A DNA stretch of 10,550 nt from CAIZGX01 sp044374295. GTDB lineage: Bacteria; Bacteroidota; Bacteroidia; Flavobacteriales_D; Sanyastnellaceae. Of the stretch, positions 7,700 through 10,550 are shown piece by piece. Positions within the stretch are counted from its first letter, which is position 1; each line of letters opens with the position of its first letter. The notes below the pieces were generated by a model. That model was not told the origin of the DNA. It worked only from the letters and a program-made list of their open reading frames with translations, and searched no databases. Location: contig JBILOU010000069.1 of NCBI GenBank assembly GCA_044374295.1, positions 1-10,550 of the forward strand, in the 5' to 3' direction. Both the position numbers and the translations under genes were made by a program.

Positions 7700-8780
7700 T
7701 TACATGCTCGGCTACGTAGGCAATCTGTTCAGGAGTTAACTCGGCGTACATCGGCAACGACAAAATTCGTTTTGCCAAGCGAGCGGCTACAGGGTAATCG
7801 GCTTCAGTATGATGAAAGCGCGAAGTGTAGCAAGGCATCAGAGGCAATGGAACAGGGTAGTGCACAGCAGTGTCTATTTGCGCTTCTTTGAGTTTAGCCA
7901 TGAGTCCGTCTCTGTCGTCATGTTGAATAACGTAAAGGTGGAAGACATGGCGGAAGTTTTCACGTTCGTGAGGACGTTGAACTTTTTCATTCAGAAGTGA
8001 ATGATACAACTGCGCATTTTTTCTGCGTCCTTCTGTCCAAGTTTCAAGGTGCGGAAGTTTTGTATTGAGCACAGCTGCTTGAATACCATCCATGCGCGAG
8101 TTTCTTCCTTCGCGGGTGTGGTTGTGTTTTCCTTCTTGTCCGTGGTTCGCGATGGCTCGGGCGATTTTCGCGATGTCGTCGTTGTTGGTCACCATGCCGC
8201 CCGCATCGCCGTAGGCACCTAAGTTTTTACCTGGGTAAAAACTAAAACTTGCGGCGTGTCCGAAGGTTCCTGCTTTTTGTCCGTGTATGGTCGCAGCATG
8301 CGATTGCGCGCAGTCTTCTAGAACAAGGAGATCGTGTTTGTTTGCAATCGCCATTAGCGCATTCATATCAACGGGGTTTCCATAGAGGTGAACAGGAATG
8401 ATGGCTTTGGTGCGGTTTGTAATGCGCTCTTCTATTTTCGAAATGTCAATGAGAAAATCTTCGTCAACATCTACGAACACGGGTACACCACCTGCAGTGG
8501 TAACTGCTTCCGCTGTGCTAATCCAACTGATTGCTGGAACAATCACTTCGTCGCCTGGCTGAATGCCCATGGCAACAAGAAGAATCTCCAAGCTGTCAGT
8601 TCCATTCGCGCATGCGATGGTGTGCTTCATTCCCATGAAGTCGCTGAAGCTTTTTTCGAAAGCATCTGCAGCAGGACCACCAATGAATGAAGTGTTTGAA
8701 ATAATATTTGAAATAGCTTGATCCATTTCTGATTGAATGGATAAGTATTGTGCTCTTAGATCTACAAACGGAATATGCAT
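7686..8780 (-). CDS. wbpE: DegT/DnrJ/EryC1/StrS aminotransferase, WbpE/WlbC-like
   Basis: PLP-dependent sugar aminotransferase of 364 residues, full length for the family. Expected reaction: transfer of an amino group from glutamate to the C3 ketone of UDP-2-acetamido-3-oxo-glucuronate, giving the 3-amino sugar. Visible marks: IPFVDLRAQY (3-12); ANGTDSL (58-64), binding the PLP phosphate; LEDCAQSHAA (154-163) with D156 placed to contact the pyridine nitrogen; FSFYPGKNLGAYGDAGG (179-195), where K185 is the Schiff-base lysine; NSRMDGIQAA (227-236); and HYPVPL (307-312). The specific substrate follows from the adjacent 3-dehydrogenase and N-acetyltransferase, the same B-D-E order as the Pseudomonas wbp genes. 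Sequence alone would also allow other sugar 3- or 4-aminotransferases. The start codon shares one base with the preceding stop (TAATG). Confidence 0.9.
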   Translation of the reverse strand: MHIPFVDLRAQYLSIQSEMDQAISNIISNTSFIGGPAADAFEKSFSDFMGMKHTIACANGTDSLEILLVAMGIQPGDEVIVPAISWISTAEAVTTAGGVPVFVDVDEDFLIDISKIEERITNRTKAIIPVHLYGNPVDMNALMAIANKHDLLVLEDCAQSHAATIHGQKAGTFGHAASFSFYPGKNLGAYGDAGGMVTNNDDIAKIARAIANHGQEGKHNHTREGRNSRMDGIQAAVLNTKLPHLETWTEGRRKNAQLYHSLLNEKVQRPHERENFRHVFHLYVIQHDDRDGLMAKLKEAQIDTAVHYPVPLPLMPCYTSRFHHTEADYPVAARLAKRILSLPMYAELTPEQIAYVAEHVNANY

Positions 8781-9238
8781 TAACGTATTTTTTTTGCGGG
8801 ATTACCAACGTAAACTCCCGGTTCAGTAATATTTTTTGTAACCACAGCCCCTGCACCAATCACAACATTATCGCAAACAGTAACAGGCAAAAGCGTAACA
8901 TTCGATCCAATGGAAACGTGATTTCCAATTTCAGTAGAAGACCACTTCGATTTATCGTTCCCAGAAGGTCCGCCGTCTTTGAATAAATCATTCGTAAACA
9001 TCACGCCATGTGCTATGAAGCAGTCAGATCCGATGGTTACTAATTCACAAATAAATGTATGACTTTGAATGCGCGTGCGATCACCGATTTTTACACCTTT
9101 CTGAATTTCAACAAAAGGACCAACGAAGACATCGTTTCCAATTTCACATTCGTATAAGTTCAAGGGTTCAACCACGGTAACTCCCGTTCCGAACTTAACG
9201 TCGCGAATCTGTGCGGTATATTTTTTTACTTCGCTCAT
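8780..9238 (-). CDS. wbpD: Left-handed beta-helix N-acetyltransferase, WbpD/WlbB-like
   Basis: Hexapeptide-repeat acetyltransferase of 152 residues, expected to act as a trimer in the cytoplasm. It would place acetyl from acetyl-CoA on the 3-amino group of UDP-2-acetamido-3-amino-2,3-dideoxy-glucuronate. The left-handed beta-helix coils run through most of the chain: IGNDVFVGPFVEI (33-45), GVKIGDRTRIQSH (48-60), VTIGSDCFIAHGVMFTND (67-84), TEIGNHVSIGSNVTLLP (102-118) and NVVIGAGAVVTKNI (124-137). They are followed by the classic YVGNPAKKI exit (143-151). The loop after FTN (81-83) that breaks the helix sits where WbpD/WlbB and QdtC-like enzymes have theirs. Both junctions are overlaps (ATGA with the dehydrogenase, TAATG with the aminotransferase), so the three enzymes are made together. 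A dTDP-sugar N-acetyltransferase is the alternative, but the uronate 3-dehydrogenase neighbour argues against it. Confidence 0.9.
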   Translation of the reverse strand: MSEVKKYTAQIRDVKFGTGVTVVEPLNLYECEIGNDVFVGPFVEIQKGVKIGDRTRIQSHTFICELVTIGSDCFIAHGVMFTNDLFKDGGPSGNDKSKWSSTEIGNHVSIGSNVTLLPVTVCDNVVIGAGAVVTKNITEPGVYVGNPAKKIR

Positions 9239-10245
9239 TGTAGAATGTTGGCGTAAATTTTTTCAATGGCATCAACACTTCGAACACCCTCTATTCCTTC
9301 CACATTTTGCCCTATTCCTGTTTGAATTTCCTTCACAATTCCTGCAATTACCTTATCGTGATTGCTGCTTGTGCCTTGGTATTTGCCGTAGGCATTTGGT
9401 TTGTCGTTGAAGTCAATGTTGCTGTCCAATTCATGTCCTTCAACATTCCAAAATTCAATTTTGTTAAGGTAGGCTCCTCCAATTTTTATACTTCCTTTTT
9501 CACCAATAATGGTGATACTTCCTTCGTAGTTTTTTTCATAAACGCAGGTCGTCCAAACCAATGAACCTAACGCTCCGTTTTCAAATTCCATAACAGCAAC
9601 ACCGCTGTCTTCGGTTTCAATGTTGTGATTTTGCGTTGCAGCTTTTGCCTTGACACTTACCACATTTCCACACCACCAAATAAGTAAGTCTATGAAGTGG
9701 CTGGCTTGCGTGAATAATGCTCCACCTTCCTTTTCAATCTTTCCTCTCCAAGGAGAATCGTCGTAATAACCTTGATAACGATTCCATAACACATCACATT
9801 TCACCATGAAAATTTTTCCTAACCACCCTTCACGAATGGCTTGCTCGGCAAGGATAACAGGAACATTGAATCTATTCTGTTTCACTACCCATAATTTCTT
9901 TCCACATGCTGAGGCCGTATCGTTCATGCGATTCGCTTCTTCAACAGAAAGTGACATTGGCTTTTCCACCAAAACATTGAATCCCGCTTTTAGCGCAGCA
10001 ATGCTTTGTTCGGCATGAAGAGCATGTGGTGTAACAACATTAATCACATCGGCTTCAATGCTCTGAAGCATTTCTTCGAAAGTAGAATACACAGGAATGT
10101 TTCCGTACAATTCGGAAAGTGCGCGCGCCGTTTCAATTTGGCTGTCGCACAACGCAACGATTTCGATTTCCGGATTAGCGTCTAAGACAGCAACGTGTCG
10201 CTTCCCAATACTTCCACATCCGACTACTGCAAACTTGATTTTCAT
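9235..10245 (-). CDS. wbpB: Gfo/Idh/MocA oxidoreductase, WbpB/WlbA-like UDP-GlcNAcA 3-dehydrogenase
   Basis: NAD-dependent dehydrogenase of 336 residues, expected to oxidise C3 of UDP-N-acetyl-glucosaminuronate in the cytoplasm. The N-terminal Rossmann fold has FAVVGCGSIGKRH (5-17), with the GxGxxG glycines at 9, 11 and 14. The EKP signature follows (94-96), with catalytic-type K95. The substrate domain has VVKQNRFN (120-127), VLWNRYQGYYDDSPWRG (152-168) and GGALFTQASHFIDLLIWW (174-191), with H183 as the likely second catalytic residue. The KQNRFN, YYD..WRG and QASH.IDLL blocks are characteristic of WlbA/WbpB rather than generic family members. I chose the ATG at 10245. A TTG six codons upstream is also in frame, but it directly abuts the previous stop, and MKIKF is the normal family start. 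Downstream it overlaps the acetyltransferase start (ATGA). Confidence 0.9.
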   Translation of the reverse strand: MKIKFAVVGCGSIGKRHVAVLDANPEIEIVALCDSQIETARALSELYGNIPVYSTFEEMLQSIEADVINVVTPHALHAEQSIAALKAGFNVLVEKPMSLSVEEANRMNDTASACGKKLWVVKQNRFNVPVILAEQAIREGWLGKIFMVKCDVLWNRYQGYYDDSPWRGKIEKEGGALFTQASHFIDLLIWWCGNVVSVKAKAATQNHNIETEDSGVAVMEFENGALGSLVWTTCVYEKNYEGSITIIGEKGSIKIGGAYLNKIEFWNVEGHELDSNIDFNDKPNAYGKYQGTSSNHDKVIAGIVKEIQTGIGQNVEGIEGVRSVDAIEKIYANILQ

Positions 10246-10263
10246 CGGTTGCAAAGTAATCAA

Positions 10264-10550
10264 TCATTTTTGAATTTCCACGACCTTTTCAGCGAGGAAT
10301 TCCTTCAAAGGATATTTTTCGAGTCGACATCTTTCGAAGAATTCCTTTTCAGTTTCCTCATTGGCAAGTAGAAGCGCCGCTTCGAGCGATTCATAATCGG
10401 AAAGACATAGGTTTTTTAGCGGGCTTCCTTCCAACGGAAAAGAACTTTGAAAATTCGTTCCGATGCATGTTTTAAATCCCAACGCCAATCGCTCGAAAAG
10501 TAAGGTAGAGTAGGCCATAAGACCCATGCTAACCCTGAAGAAAGTCTCAC
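10264..10550 (-). CDS. C-terminal end of a probable GT-B type polysaccharide biosynthesis protein (runs off right edge)
   Basis: The frame is open from the right edge to the TGA at 10264-10266, leaving 94 visible residues. An internal ATG at 10527 could be mistaken for a start, but the frame continues upstream of it as ETFFRVS without a stop. The segment MAYSTLLFERLALGFKTCIG resembles the S-S/T-xLxFE-xLALG-xxxxI block near the C-terminus of GT-B enzymes. Examples are CDP-glycerol transferase-like, capsule transferase or UDP-GlcNAc epimerase-fold proteins, where it contributes to nucleotide binding. The rest (residues about 45-94) is a charged helix-rich tail with no motif I know. The stop lies 18 bases before the dehydrogenase start, so it belongs to the same operon. 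The specific function cannot be named from this fragment. Confidence 0.6.
   Translation of the reverse strand, partial: ETFFRVSMGLMAYSTLLFERLALGFKTCIGTNFQSSFPLEGSPLKNLCLSDYESLEAALLLANEETEKEFFERCRLEKYPLKEFLAEKVVEIQK

Noticed and set aside
8388..8690. Forward-strand frame of 100 residues over the aminotransferase
   Set aside because: It is antisense to the PLP aminotransferase core and has no family similarity that I can see.
10246..10263. TTG start at 10263 for the dehydrogenase
   Set aside because: It adds six residues not typical of the family, directly abuts the preceding stop, and an ATG giving the standard MKIKF start lies just downstream.
10264..10527. ATG at 10527 as the start of a small 87-residue gene
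   Set aside because: The frame is open upstream to the window edge and the visible part looks like the C-terminus of a larger GT-B fold protein.
1..10550. Mobile element, CRISPR array, tRNA or novel defence system
   Set aside because: No transposase, regular repeats, RNA gene or defence-type domain is visible; all coding space is accounted for by polysaccharide biosynthesis genes.

Overview
The window is the inside of a surface-polysaccharide (O-antigen or capsule type) biosynthesis locus. All ten recognisable genes lie on the minus strand, so transcription runs from the right edge to the left edge. No gene-free stretch exceeds 28 bases. The organism is most likely a member of the Bacteroidota, perhaps a Flavobacteriales-like lineage. 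Base composition is moderate to low in GC, starts lack clear AGGAGG-type Shine-Dalgarno sequences, and the genes are tightly overlapped. This is an inference from style, not from a marker gene.

Layout in transcription order: (1) the C-terminal end of a probable GT-B type glycosyltransferase or polysaccharide biosynthesis protein, open through the right edge (10264-10550). (2) A three-gene nucleotide-sugar module: a Gfo/Idh/MocA 3-dehydrogenase like WbpB/WlbA (9235-10245), a left-handed beta-helix N-acetyltransferase like WbpD/WlbB (8780-9238) and a PLP aminotransferase like WbpE/WlbC (7686-8780). (3) Three GT-B glycosyltransferases in a row (6446-7699, 5261-6442, 4128-5264). (4) A membrane acyltransferase of the acyltransferase-3 family (2867-4099). 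(5) A multi-spanning O-antigen polymerase/ligase-like protein, probably Wzy (1603-2874). (6) A further GT4-type glycosyltransferase (587-1606). (7) The N-terminal 199 residues of a glutamine-dependent asparagine synthase-like amidotransferase, cut by the left edge (1-599).

How the genes could work together: the WbpB-WbpE-WbpD type enzymes would take UDP-GlcNAcA through a 3-keto and a 3-amino intermediate to UDP-2,3-diacetamido-2,3-dideoxy-glucuronic acid. A 2-epimerase outside the window could turn this into the manno form. The four glycosyltransferases would build the repeat unit, the acyltransferase would decorate it (for example with O-acetyl), and the polymerase would join the units. The AsnB-like enzyme could amidate the uronate, as proposed for WbpS-type proteins in Pseudomonas O-antigen loci. 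The UDP-GlcNAc 6-dehydrogenase, 2-epimerase, flippase and initiating phosphoglycosyltransferase are not in this window.

Junctions are very tight: overlaps of 1, 4, 4, 4, 8, 13 and 14 bases and gaps of 3, 18 and 28 bases. This points to one operon with translational coupling. I found no RNA gene, mobile element, CRISPR array, promoter or terminator that I could support.
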